Positions 18,830 through 28,736 of a stretch of 64,000 nucleotides of DNA are shown one piece after another (the first letter of the stretch is position 1; every line of letters starts with the position of its first letter). The DNA is from Oscillospiraceae bacterium. GTDB lineage: Bacteria > Bacillota > Clostridia > Oscillospirales > Acutalibacteraceae. Made by a program: the position numbers and the translations under genes. The notes beneath the pieces were generated by a model. That model searched no databases. It had not been told where the DNA came from and saw nothing but the letters and a program-made list of their open reading frames with translations. The stretch is from positions 1 through 64,000 of the forward strand of contig JAISGQ010000012.1 of the NCBI GenBank assembly GCA_031262985.1, given 5' to 3'.

Positions 18830-20488
18830 ATGCTTTCACAGCTTTTCATAGAAAACGCGGCGGTCATAGAACGCGCAGAAATAAATTTTGAGGACGGCTT
18901 CAACGTCCTCACAGGAGAGACAGGAGCGGGAAAGTCCATTCTGATAGACTCCATAGGCGCGGTTTTAGGCGCGCGAGTGAGTAAGGAGCTTATCCGAACG
19001 GGAGCGAAGGCGGCTTCTGTCTCCGCTGAGTTTTTCGGCGTATCCGACAGAGCGAGGGAGATACTCCTCGAGGCGGGATTTGAGGTCGAGGACGATACCT
19101 TAATCCTCCAAAGAGAGATAAGGGAGGACGGCAAAAGCTCGTGCAGGATAAACGGCAGGGCGGTGACAGCCTCCCTGCTCCGCGACGTGGGGGGAGAGCT
19201 TATCAACATCCACGGACAGCACGAGAACACCGCGCTGCTCAAGCCCGCGCGGCACAGGGATTATCTCGACGCTCTTGCCGACACAGAGGCTGTAATGGGC
19301 GAATACTCCGCGGCGTACACGGAGTACCGCGGCATAAAGCGAAGGCTCTCCGAATTTAACCTAAGCGAGCAGGAGAAGGAGCGGCGGCTTGAAACTCTCC
19401 GATACCAAACCGAGGAGATACGAAAGGCGGATATAACCGTCGGCGAGTACAGAGAGCTTACCGAAAAGCGTGACGCTTACAGGAATTTTGAGCGAATATC
19501 GGTTGCTCTCTCCTCCGTTCACGATTTGCTAAGAGGCAGTGAGGAACTCTCCGGCGCGATTGACGGACTGTCGGAAAGCGAGGCTCACCTGTCGGGCATA
19601 GCCGACGTTTTCCCCGCCGTGTCGGAGCTGTCCGTGCGGCTCTCTCAGTCGGTATACGAGGCGGAGGACATCTCAAACGTCGTTCGCGATTTGCTCTCCG
19701 ACATGGAGTTTGACGCAAACGATTTAGACAGAGCGGAAGCACGCCTTAACACATTAGACAGAATATTCAGAAAATACGGCGACGAGGAGGAAACCCTCCT
19801 CTTTCTCAAAAAAGCGGAGAGTGAGCTTTCGGAAATCGAAAACGAGGATAAGCTCAAGAGCGAACTGACTGAGCTTTGCGAAAAGGCTTACGGCAGAGTG
19901 CTACTGCTCTCGGAAAAGCTCTCCGACAGGAGGAAGGAAGGCGCGGAAAAATTTAAGGAGCGGATAATGGACGAGCTTAAATTTTTGGATATGCCGAACG
20001 CCGTTTTCGACGTAGAATTTCGGGAAATCCCTCCCTCCCCCTTCGGTGCGGATGAGGTGGAGTTTCTCATATCCGCGAACGCGGGAGAACCGCCCAAGCC
20101 TATCTCCAAGATAGCATCGGGAGGAGAGCTGAGCAGGATAATGCTCGCGGTCAAGAGCGTCCTCTCCGACAAAGACGACATAGGCACGCTGATATTCGAC
20201 GAGATTGACACGGGAATCAGCGGAAAGGCGGCGCAGAAGGTGGGAGTAAAGCTCCGCCGCACCTCCGTTGGCAGGCAGATTATCTGCGTCACTCACTTAG
20301 CGCAGATTGCGGCGGCTGCACATCATCACTTCCTCATTAGGAAGGATATAGTAAACGGAAGGACGTCCACGTCTGTAACTCCTCTCGACCTTGAGGGGAG
20401 GAAAAACGAGGTGGCGCGGATTATCGGCGGTGAGACCTCCAGCGAGGCGATTTTGAAATCGGCGGAGGAAATGATAGACAGCTATTAG
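18830..20488 (+). CDS. recN: DNA repair protein RecN
   Basis: FNVLTGETGAGKSILIDSIG, HGQHENTALL, ASGGELSRIMLAVK, LIFDEIDTGISGKAAQKVG. Confidence 0.96.
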   Translation: MLSQLFIENAAVIERAEINFEDGFNVLTGETGAGKSILIDSIGAVLGARVSKELIRTGAKAASVSAEFFGVSDRAREILLEAGFEVEDDTLILQREIREDGKSSCRINGRAVTASLLRDVGGELINIHGQHENTALLKPARHRDYLDALADTEAVMGEYSAAYTEYRGIKRRLSEFNLSEQEKERRLETLRYQTEEIRKADITVGEYRELTEKRDAYRNFERISVALSSVHDLLRGSEELSGAIDGLSESEAHLSGIADVFPAVSELSVRLSQSVYEAEDISNVVRDLLSDMEFDANDLDRAEARLNTLDRIFRKYGDEEETLLFLKKAESELSEIENEDKLKSELTELCEKAYGRVLLLSEKLSDRRKEGAEKFKERIMDELKFLDMPNAVFDVEFREIPPSPFGADEVEFLISANAGEPPKPISKIASGGELSRIMLAVKSVLSDKDDIGTLIFDEIDTGISGKAAQKVGVKLRRTSVGRQIICVTHLAQIAAAAHHHFLIRKDIVNGRTSTSVTPLDLEGRKNEVARIIGGETSSEAILKSAEEMIDSY

Positions 20489-20558
20489 TGAGCAATTATA
20501 AGAATAAAGCATAATTTGCCCTCATAAAAAATACTAATTATTATGGAGGCTGATTGAA

Positions 20559-21293
20559 ATGCTTATGGTTAGAATAAAGTACCGCTATATCGTCATTCCC
20601 GCGCTGTTTCTGTTCGTCCTGCTGGTAGCACTTATCCCTACTCCCGACCGCATTCTGGAGTCGGGCACGTCGGAGGTTATCATAACTACCCCGAAGCCGA
20701 TAATCATCGTTGACGCAGGTCACGGAGGAGTAGACGGCGGCGCGGTAGGAGTGAAAGGCACGGTCGAAAAGGGGATAAACCTCACTATTGCCCTAAAGCT
20801 CAGGGATACTCTCACCGAGATGGGCTTTACGGTAGTCATGACGCGTGAGACGGATATTTCAATACACGACAGCGATGCTAATACTATTAGACAGCAGAAA
20901 ACCAGCGATTTGAAAAATCGTCTGGAGCTGACGAAGATATATCCCGAATCCATTCTGATAAGTATACATCAGAACACCATATCAAAATCCTCGGTACGCG
21001 GGGCGCAGGTTTTCCACTCCCCGAACAACGAGGAGAGCAATCAACTGGCGAACGACATACAAAGCTTCTTCAACGAGAACATTCAGCCGGAACGGCACAA
21101 GGCGATAAAGGCGGCGCAGAAGAACCTCTACCTCTTCTATAACGCGAAGAATGTGGCGGTGCTGTGCGAGTGCGGCTTCCTCTCGAACGCGGAGGAGGAG
21201 GCAATGCTCAACACAGATGAGCATCAGAATCTCATTGTAAAGAGCATAGTTGACGGGCTTGAGGTGTTTTTAAGCAGGGTACAGCCGAGATAA
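20559..21293 (+). CDS. N-acetylmuramoyl-L-alanine amidase (CwlD-like)
   Basis: IIIVDAGHGGVDGGAVG ... ISIHQNTISKSSVRGAQVF ... VLCECGFLSNAEEEAML. Confidence 0.92.
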   Translation: MLMVRIKYRYIVIPALFLFVLLVALIPTPDRILESGTSEVIITTPKPIIIVDAGHGGVDGGAVGVKGTVEKGINLTIALKLRDTLTEMGFTVVMTRETDISIHDSDANTIRQQKTSDLKNRLELTKIYPESILISIHQNTISKSSVRGAQVFHSPNNEESNQLANDIQSFFNENIQPERHKAIKAAQKNLYLFYNAKNVAVLCECGFLSNAEEEAMLNTDEHQNLIVKSIVDGLEVFLSRVQPR

Positions 21294-21377
21294 TTACACT
21301 AAATTAACTATAAATTGGCGTGTTGAAAAGCAGTGACAACCGACTTTTTCAACAGCAGTATAAAAAGGAAGTGCAAA

Positions 21378-22733
21378 ATGGCGGGTATAAAAAGCGTGTT
21401 TGTCTGCTCGGAGTGCGGACATCAGGTTTCAAAATGGATGGGAAAATGTCCCTCCTGCGACAGTTGGGACACACTGAGCGAGGAGATTGTCGAAAAAAGC
21501 TCCTCCGCGTCCTCTAAGAGAAGGGCAATCTCCGATAAGCCCGTGAGGGTGAGCGAGATACAGTCCGAACGGGAGTTTAGGTACAAAACAGGGCTTGGCG
21601 AGCTTGACCGCGTGCTTGGAGGAGGAATTGTCAAAGGCTCTCTCATACTCGTGGGAGGCGACCCGGGTATAGGAAAGTCAACTGTTCTCCTTCAAATATG
21701 CGAGTATCTGGGCAAAAACATGAGCATATTATATGTAACGGGCGAGGAGTCGGCGGGGCAGATTAAACTCCGCGCTGTCAGGCTGGGAGTACACAGCGAT
21801 AATCTCTTTATTTTGGCTCAAACCGATACCGAAATAATCACCGAGACTATACGGGAGACCGCTCCCGACATCGTAATTATCGACTCCATACAAACTATGT
21901 GCATAAGGGAGCTTACCTCCTCCCCGGGGAGCGTCGTTCAGGTCAGGGAGTGTACAAACGCCATTATGAGAGTGGCGAAAAATCTCGATATACCGGTGTT
22001 TCTCGTCGGTCATGTGAATAAAGACGGCGCGATTGCGGGTCCTAAGGTGCTTGAGCATATAGTTGACGTAGTACTGCACTTTGAGGGCGACAAGCAAATG
22101 TCCTACCGAATTTTGCGAGCGGTGAAGAACAGATACGGCTCAACCAATGAAATAGGCGTGTTTGAGATGTGCGACGACGGACTTCACGAGGTGGAGAATC
22201 CCTCCCTCATGCTGCTGTCGGGACGACCTGTGCTTGCCTCAGGCTCAAGCGTGGTGTGCGTCATGGAGGGCAGCCGCCCTATTTTAGCCGAGATACAGGG
22301 ACTTGCCGCTCCTTCCGGATTTGAAAATCCGAGGAGAATGGCAACGGGCTTCGACTACAACCGAATGGCACTGCTCATAGCCGTGCTGGAGAAACGGTCG
22401 GGCGTGATATTTTCGAGAAGCGACGCCTATGTAAATGTCGTGGGAGGACTAAAGCTGGACGAGCCTGCGGTCGATTTAGCCGTGGCAATGGCGTTAATCA
22501 GCAGTCTGCGCGATATTGTCATAGGCGACGACGTGATGATGTTCGGAGAAATCGGGCTTGCGGGCGAACTCCGCGCCGTGTCAAACGCGGAGCTGAGAAT
22601 TATGGAGGGGCAGAGAATGGGCTTTAAGACCTGCATCCTCCCTATGCACAATCTCGATGTGCTGAAAAAGAAGGACTTCGGAATAAAGCTTATAGGGGTA
22701 AATACAGTGCGGGAGGCTATGATGCTGATATAG
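21378..22733 (+). CDS. radA: DNA repair protein RadA
   Basis: C4 zinc motif CSECGHQVSKWMGKCPSCDSWDT, GGDPGIGKSTVLLQ, KNRYGSTNEIGVFEM. Confidence 0.96.
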   Translation: MAGIKSVFVCSECGHQVSKWMGKCPSCDSWDTLSEEIVEKSSSASSKRRAISDKPVRVSEIQSEREFRYKTGLGELDRVLGGGIVKGSLILVGGDPGIGKSTVLLQICEYLGKNMSILYVTGEESAGQIKLRAVRLGVHSDNLFILAQTDTEIITETIRETAPDIVIIDSIQTMCIRELTSSPGSVVQVRECTNAIMRVAKNLDIPVFLVGHVNKDGAIAGPKVLEHIVDVVLHFEGDKQMSYRILRAVKNRYGSTNEIGVFEMCDDGLHEVENPSLMLLSGRPVLASGSSVVCVMEGSRPILAEIQGLAAPSGFENPRRMATGFDYNRMALLIAVLEKRSGVIFSRSDAYVNVVGGLKLDEPAVDLAVAMALISSLRDIVIGDDVMMFGEIGLAGELRAVSNAELRIMEGQRMGFKTCILPMHNLDVLKKKDFGIKLIGVNTVREAMMLI

Positions 22734-22825
22734 CGGTATCTTTGCCTACTTCGCGCCTGCTTTGCTGTCTCGTCCTTGCAGGACGACAGCCCGTCTGCGT
22801 TGATTTTGAGAGTGAGGGGAAATAT

Positions 22826-23338
22826 ATGAGAATTGAAACCGAACGGTTGATTATAACTGAATTTACGCCCGAAATGGCAGAGAGTGTACACCTCAATTCG
22901 CTTGATGATGATAATAGAGAATTTATGCCTGATGAGGTGTTTGAAACAGCCGATGACGCACTCTGCACCATATCGGAACTGATTTCATTCTACAAGCTAA
23001 CCGATTCCCCTCTTGTGTATCCAATACTGCTAAAAAGCGAAGAACAGATTGGTCATATACAAGCTGTGCCGATTGATAACGGCCGGGAAATCGGCTACCA
23101 TATCGGCAAGGTATACACCCGCAAAGGATATGCTACCGAGGCAGTCAAGGCATTTTTGCCCGTTATTATGCAGTACTTGGACATCTCAAAGATATACGGA
23201 ATATGCCGTGCGGACAATATCGCATCGAGAAAGGTCCTTGAAAAGAACGGGTTTATATTCCTTGATGAAGCCATGCGGGACTACCACGGAGGAACACATC
23301 TTGTGAGAAAATATGTATATGAAGAGGAGGTGCTGTAG
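22826..23338 (+). CDS. GNAT family N-acetyltransferase
   Basis: MRIETERLIITEFT, IGYHIGKVYTRKGYATEAVKAFL, NIASRKVLEKNGF. Confidence 0.9.
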   Translation: MRIETERLIITEFTPEMAESVHLNSLDDDNREFMPDEVFETADDALCTISELISFYKLTDSPLVYPILLKSEEQIGHIQAVPIDNGREIGYHIGKVYTRKGYATEAVKAFLPVIMQYLDISKIYGICRADNIASRKVLEKNGFIFLDEAMRDYHGGTHLVRKYVYEEEVL

Positions 23339-24120
23339 TGCAAATAAACAACGCTTCACGTTTTGACGGCTTTGCGGAATTATACGATTCTGCACGCCCT
23401 GCCGCACCGTCTGTGGCGGTGGAAATCATCATGCGGCATTTGAATCGCAAACCAAATTGTGTGATTGATTTGGGCTGCGGGACAGGGCTTTCCACCGCCA
23501 TGTGGCAAGATTTAGCCGATAAAATCATCGGCATAGAGCCAAACGACGGAATGCGGAAAATTGCAGAGGAACGCTGTCCCAATATAGAATTTATTGGTGC
23601 GTATTCGCACGAAACCGGACTGCCCGATGACAGTGCCGACATCATTACCTGTTCGCAGTCCTTCCACTGGCTGGAGCCGACTTCGACGTTGGCGGAGGTC
23701 AATCGGTTACTGCGTCTCGGCGGCGTATTTGCGGTGTATGATTGCGATTGGCCGCCCTGCGCCTTTGGAAATGCGGATAGAGCTTACGAAAAGTTGTTTT
23801 CCAAGGTTCACGCACTTGACAGCGAACGCTCGGCTTATCCTAAGGAGCGACATCTGCAAAACATGAAGGACAGCGGATATTTCGGTTATGTGCGTGAGTT
23901 GGTATTTCATAATGAAGAATCGTGTACAGCCACTCGATATATCGCCCTTGCCGAAAGTCAGGGCGGGTTGCAAGCCGTGCGTAAAAGTAACCCGAAAGCG
24001 ATTGAAAACGAGTGGGAGGAATTTGTTGTTGCGGCAAACAAAGCCTTTGGCGATGAGGAACAAACCATATTTTTCGGATATAGAATGAGGTTAGGCGTGA
24101 AGAAATATTCGGTTTTGTAG
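23338..24120 (+). CDS. Class I SAM-dependent methyltransferase
   Basis: VIDLGCGTGLSTAMW ... ADIITCSQSFHWLEP. Confidence 0.9.
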   Translation: MQINNASRFDGFAELYDSARPAAPSVAVEIIMRHLNRKPNCVIDLGCGTGLSTAMWQDLADKIIGIEPNDGMRKIAEERCPNIEFIGAYSHETGLPDDSADIITCSQSFHWLEPTSTLAEVNRLLRLGGVFAVYDCDWPPCAFGNADRAYEKLFSKVHALDSERSAYPKERHLQNMKDSGYFGYVRELVFHNEESCTATRYIALAESQGGLQAVRKSNPKAIENEWEEFVVAANKAFGDEEQTIFFGYRMRLGVKKYSVL

Positions 24121-24162
24121 CCCTAACCGACATTGGCAACGGAGCTATAACATATCATCATC

Positions 24163-24354
24163 TTAATGCAATCTGCCCGGCTCGCTGAAATCCCTGTATG
24201 AGGGGAGGAACATCTCGGCAGTATTTTGCTTGAAGTACGGACAGGCTGTGAGCGTGCTGTTTGACACCTCCGAGGGCTTGTCAAGCTCGCAGTAGCCGTC
24301 CACTTGGTATTTGCAGTTGCTGTTACAGGTGATTAGATTCATTTTAAGATTCAT
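24163..24354 (-). CDS. Small cysteine-rich protein
   Basis: MNLKMNLITCNSNCKYQVDGYCELDKPSEVSNSTLTACPYFKQ, four Cys arranged C-x3-C-x6-C ... C. Confidence 0.6.
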   Translation of the reverse strand: MNLKMNLITCNSNCKYQVDGYCELDKPSEVSNSTLTACPYFKQNTAEMFLPSYRDFSEPGRLH

Positions 24355-24555
24355 TCCTTCCGAATTAGTTGTGGAGTAGTAGTACGGTGCGGTGTATGTA
24401 TTACGGCAAAAGACCGTAACCATAAAATTTCAGAAATAGTATCTGCTTTAAGCATAGCGGATATACATACAAATACTGCAAAAAAATATGGAGTGTTGAT
24501 TAAACATTTTAAACGCGATATAAGTTTTTGATAAACACCCGCAAATAAATGAAGA

Positions 24556-24596
24556 AATTTCCGCAAATGACACTCAGTGTCATTTGCGGAAAAAAC
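24556..24596 (+). terminator. Palindromic terminator-like hairpin
   Basis: tttccgcaaatgacactcagtgtcatttgcggaaa; A/T-rich flanks on both sides, possibly bidirectional. Confidence 0.6.
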
Positions 24597-24763
24597 ATCA
24601 TATTCACTTTAATGTCACTACAGACAGCACTTCTAATTGTAATCAGTATTAATTGTACCAGACACGACGCGAGAGCAATCCAGAGCTTGCGGGAATATAA
24701 CTTTTGCTCCCTTTGGTTGTAATTATCACCATGCCAACTCTCCGCACTTCCCTCTCGCAGGAG

Positions 24764-25522
24764 CTACACTACACTTCCCACATAGCTTCGGGTTAAGTTG
24801 CTCATAGTAACAACCCCGTTTTCGGCGTATCTATCGAACAACGCCTTCAGCTCCGACACATAGGAGGAGTAGTTGCCGTCCGTCTCCTTTGGTGCGTAGG
24901 AGGCGGATAAATTGCGTCCTATAAAGCCTTGTTCATCGAACTTCAAATTATTTTTGAAAACTCTAATCTCATAATTTCCGTTAAAGAAGTGGTCAAAATC
25001 ACTCTCGTTTTCAGCTCCGCGCATCGCTCCCGAAAACCCCTTGAAATTAGGACAATATTTTCGGTTAATCTCGTCATTTTCGACGACAAGACTGCTTTTG
25101 CCGTCTCTGCTGTTCCAGACGAGCACAACCTTTCCGCCGGGCTTTAAGATACGCCGGCACTCCTCCTTGAATTTTGCGCCGTCGAACCAGTGAAATGCCT
25201 GCGCCACAGTTATAAAGTCAACGCAGGAGTTGCTCAAGGTCGTATTTTCGGCAGTTCCGTTTACAGAAATAAAGTTTTTATATGAGGACAAATCGCACTC
25301 CGCCACTGCCCGCATATCGTCATTCGGCTCTACGGCATAAACAGTGTTGTTTTCCATGATTAATTGTTTCGTTAAAATTCCCGTACCTGAGCCGACATCC
25401 GCGATGATTTTGTCCTCCGAAAGCCCTGCATCATTTTTTAAGTAGTCAATAAACTCCGCCGGATAGGAGGGGCGATATTTTGAGTAAATACTGCCCATGC
25501 CGCTGAATTTGTTCTCGTTCAT
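24764..25522 (-). CDS. Class I SAM-dependent methyltransferase
   Basis: IADVGSGTGILTKQL ... VDFITVAQAFHWFDGAKF. Confidence 0.9.
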   Translation of the reverse strand: MNENKFSGMGSIYSKYRPSYPAEFIDYLKNDAGLSEDKIIADVGSGTGILTKQLIMENNTVYAVEPNDDMRAVAECDLSSYKNFISVNGTAENTTLSNSCVDFITVAQAFHWFDGAKFKEECRRILKPGGKVVLVWNSRDGKSSLVVENDEINRKYCPNFKGFSGAMRGAENESDFDHFFNGNYEIRVFKNNLKFDEQGFIGRNLSASYAPKETDGNYSSYVSELKALFDRYAENGVVTMSNLTRSYVGSVV

Positions 25523-25550
25523 TGTCTCTGCATCTCCTTATATAAGTTAT

Positions 25551-25624
25551 AGCTCTCCTCCCCTTCGTACGAAGGAGGGGAATTTGACAGCTCTCCTGCC
25601 CTTCACTCGAAGGAGGGGAGTTTT
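25551..25624. repeat. Two tandem near-identical hairpins
   Basis: agctctcctccccttcgtacgaaggaggggaattt and agctctcctgcccttcactcgaaggaggggagtttt. Confidence 0.8.
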
Positions 25625-25720
25625 ATTTATCATTATCGTAATCGCATATCGTTCATCATTCACACTCTCTACCTCACAGGTAGTAAAAGAGATACTGTAG
25701 TCCGAATGAAAAATGATGAA

Positions 25721-28114
25721 TTATAAATTGTTCTGCACCCCGCCCAGAACCATCCTCGCTATATCCACAGCACCCTTCGCGTCGCGGGCGTAGTGGTCCG
25801 CGCCGATAGAAGCCGCGTAGTCGGGAGTGAGAACCGCTCCTCCCACCATGACGGCGCAGTCGTGTCCGCTCGCCCGAAGCTGAGCGATGGTCTCCTTCAT
25901 GGCGGGGAGGGTGGTAGTCATCAACGCGCTCAGTCCCACAAGCTTCGCCTTGTGCTTTACAGTGGCGGCGACTATCTCGCTCTCAGGCACATCCTTCCCC
26001 AAATCTATAACCTGATAGCCGTAGTTTTCGAGAAGTACTTTCACAATATTCTTCCCTATATCGTGAATGTCGCCCTTTACCGTAGCTATCACTATCGGCT
26101 CTCCCGACTGCTGTACTCCTCCGCTCTTTGCCACAGCCGCTTTGATTATATCAAAGCACACGCCCGAAACCTCGGCGGACATAATGAGCTGGGGGAGATA
26201 AATTTTTCCGCTCTCGTAGTCAGCTCCTATTTTGTCGAGTGCGGGGATAAGCTCATTCGATACTATATCCATCGGTTCTGCGGTGAGTAAAAGCCGCTCT
26301 GTCAGCCTTGCCGCCTCACCCTTCAGCCCGTTTGCTATGGCGTAGCCTATAGTAACTTCACTCGCCGCCGATACGCCGCTTGTCTCCTCCGCGCTTTTTT
26401 GCGAGTACGCCCGCACAAATTCGGAGGAGTTTTTATCTACACCCGACAGCACCTTATAAGCCCTCACCGTACCCATCATAGAGCGGATATTTGGGTTGAT
26501 AATAGGCAGTGTCAGTCCTCTTGCCAGAGCCATGGCGAGAAAGGTGTGATTTATCAGCTCCCTCTCGGGCAGTCCGAAGGAGATATTCGAGCAGCCGAGG
26601 ACGGTCTTAACACCGAGCTGATTTGCCGCAATGTCCACCGCCCTGAGCGTCTCCATGACCGCCTCCTGTTCGGCGGAGGCGGTAAGCACGAGGCAGTCGA
26701 TATACACATCGCTTTTGTCTATGCCGTAGTAGGCGGCGCGGTCGATAATCTTCTTCGCTATCTCTATCCTCTGCTCCGCTTTCGGGGGAATCCCGCCGCT
26801 GTCGAGGGTAAGCCCGACGACTGCCGCTCCGTACTTCTTAATGAGCGGGAGTATGGCGTCAAGCACCGCGTCCTCCCCATTGACCGAGTTGACAATCGGC
26901 TTTCCGTTGTATACGCGCAGTGCCGCCTCTATCACCTCAGGTTTTGTGCTGTCAATCTGGAGAGGCACGTCGGTAACGCTCTGCAACGCCTTGACGACAC
27001 GCACCATCATCTCCTTTTCGTCTATCTCGGGCAGTCCTACATTGACGTCGAGTATATCCGCGCCGGCGTTGACCTGCTCAATCGCTTGAGAGAGTATGTA
27101 GTCGATGTTGTTTTCGAGCAGTGCCTGTTTGAAGAGCTTCTTGCCCGTTGGATTGATTCGCTCGCCTATAATGCGCGGTCTGTCAATCTCCACTACCGTT
27201 GAGTAGGTGCAGACAGCGGATTTCTTCTCCGTTTTGCGAACGGAAGGCACTATGCCGCTCACCGCCTCCTTCATCTGCCGTATGTGTTCGGGGGTAGTGC
27301 CGCAGCAGCCGCCGAGGAGCTTTACTCCAAGCCGCGCGTACTCCCTCATCTCCTCTGCGAAAACAGCGGGGGAGAGGGCGAAGCTGCCTGTCTTGGGGTC
27401 GGGCAGTCCCGCGTTCGGCTTGACTATCACAGGGAGTTTTGTCACAGAGAGAATCTCCTCGACAATAGGCAGAAGGGCTTTTGGTCCGAGCGAGCAGTTG
27501 ACTCCCACCGCGTCCGCCGAAAGCCCCTCTAACGCAAGTGCCATGGCGGAGGGGGAACAGCCTGTGAAGGTTCTGCCGTTTTCCTCAAAGGTCATACTGC
27601 AAAGAACGGGGAGCTTGGTGTTCTCCTTAACTGCGAGCAGTGCCGCCTTGACCTCCAGCAGGTCGGTCATTGTTTCGATAAAAACCAAATCCGCGCCGCT
27701 TTTCTCTCCTGCGACTGCCATTTCCTTGTAGAGGTCGTAGGCACTCTCGAAGCTGAGTGTGCCTGTAGGCTCGAGAAGCTGTCCTATTGTCGATACGTCG
27801 AGAGCAACGAGAGTGTCATATCCTGCGACCGCCTCCTTTGCAACAGACAGTGCCTTTGCAATCATCTGCTCCGCGCTTACGCCGAAGGGGCGGAGCTTTA
27901 CGGAGTTCGCGCCGAAGGTAGCGGCGTTTACTATATCCGAGCCCGCCTCCGCGTAGCTCCTGATTACCGACCCCACAAGCTGTTCGTTTTCAAAATTCAG
28001 CATTTCGGGAATCTCGTAGGAGAAGTCGGACAGCCGCTGAAACTCAGTGCCCTGCCCGCCGTCCAGTATGATAAAATCTTTCTTGAGAAGCTCTTTAAAA
28101 TCCACAATGTTCAC
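25721..28114 (-). CDS. metH: Cobalamin-dependent methionine synthase lacking the reactivation domain
   Basis: DGGQGTEFQRL, GGCCGTTPEHI, GERINPTGKKLFKQALLE, TVKGDIHDIGKNIV cobalamin motif; ends after the B12 domain. Confidence 0.93.
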   Translation of the reverse strand: MNIVDFKELLKKDFIILDGGQGTEFQRLSDFSYEIPEMLNFENEQLVGSVIRSYAEAGSDIVNAATFGANSVKLRPFGVSAEQMIAKALSVAKEAVAGYDTLVALDVSTIGQLLEPTGTLSFESAYDLYKEMAVAGEKSGADLVFIETMTDLLEVKAALLAVKENTKLPVLCSMTFEENGRTFTGCSPSAMALALEGLSADAVGVNCSLGPKALLPIVEEILSVTKLPVIVKPNAGLPDPKTGSFALSPAVFAEEMREYARLGVKLLGGCCGTTPEHIRQMKEAVSGIVPSVRKTEKKSAVCTYSTVVEIDRPRIIGERINPTGKKLFKQALLENNIDYILSQAIEQVNAGADILDVNVGLPEIDEKEMMVRVVKALQSVTDVPLQIDSTKPEVIEAALRVYNGKPIVNSVNGEDAVLDAILPLIKKYGAAVVGLTLDSGGIPPKAEQRIEIAKKIIDRAAYYGIDKSDVYIDCLVLTASAEQEAVMETLRAVDIAANQLGVKTVLGCSNISFGLPERELINHTFLAMALARGLTLPIINPNIRSMMGTVRAYKVLSGVDKNSSEFVRAYSQKSAEETSGVSAASEVTIGYAIANGLKGEAARLTERLLLTAEPMDIVSNELIPALDKIGADYESGKIYLPQLIMSAEVSGVCFDIIKAAVAKSGGVQQSGEPIVIATVKGDIHDIGKNIVKVLLENYGYQVIDLGKDVPESEIVAATVKHKAKLVGLSALMTTTLPAMKETIAQLRASGHDCAVMVGGAVLTPDYAASIGADHYARDAKGAVDIARMVLGGVQNNL

Positions 28115-28736
28115 CTTTTTCGCGTAGAGTGCATTTCTCCCGCACCGAGCAGGAGATACATCCTCTGCGTGTTCTTTCCATTTTATTGGACGACATACCG
28201 ATAATCGCCGTCACCGATTTTGACGGAGTGAGCATACCGCTTTCTGTCACAGAAATGCCCGTCCTCCTCACCGCGTCAAGCGCGAGGAGGAATCGCGGCT
28301 GAACCGACAGGGGATAATCCCCGTAGCCGGGGCTGAACCTGTAGGTCATTTGCATATTGGGGTACAGCGCGGCAATCTCACTCTCGCACTTGTCGCACAC
28401 CTGCTCGATTGCCGCTCCCGCAAGCGCGTCGAGTACCACTGCTCCCGCCATGGAGGTTATCTGAGCGGAGCGGATGAGGGTATCGGTTTTTGCTCCTAAC
28501 GTGGCGCATAGGAGGGCGACATTTTCGCAGTTTTCGAGGTGCTTCTGTATGTCGTTCCCGATAAGCGGCACGGGGCATTTCTCCACAGGAGAAATGATGT
28601 ACCTGTAGCGCGGAGTTGCGGCATCGGCGAGAATCGGCTCGTACTGCTCTATGAGCCGCAATGTCACCTCGTCGGGTACTCCGTCATGAAAGCCGAGCAG
28701 ACGCGCCGCCTGTTTTATGTCAACTCGCTCTATCAT
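28095..28736 (-). CDS. Stand-alone MetH reactivation-domain-like protein
   Basis: FSPGYGDYPLSVQPRFL ... VTESGMLTPSKSVTAIIGMS ... CISCSVREKC; start MIERVDIKQAARLLG overlaps the metF stop. Confidence 0.85.
   Translation of the reverse strand: MIERVDIKQAARLLGFHDGVPDEVTLRLIEQYEPILADAATPRYRYIISPVEKCPVPLIGNDIQKHLENCENVALLCATLGAKTDTLIRSAQITSMAGAVVLDALAGAAIEQVCDKCESEIAALYPNMQMTYRFSPGYGDYPLSVQPRFLLALDAVRRTGISVTESGMLTPSKSVTAIIGMSSNKMERTRRGCISCSVREKCTLREKGEHCGF

Noticed and set aside
22740-22800. Hairpin gctgtctcgtccttgcaggacgacagc after radA as a structured RNA
   Set aside because: A single imperfect hairpin lacking a T-tract and without a second copy found; not enough to call.
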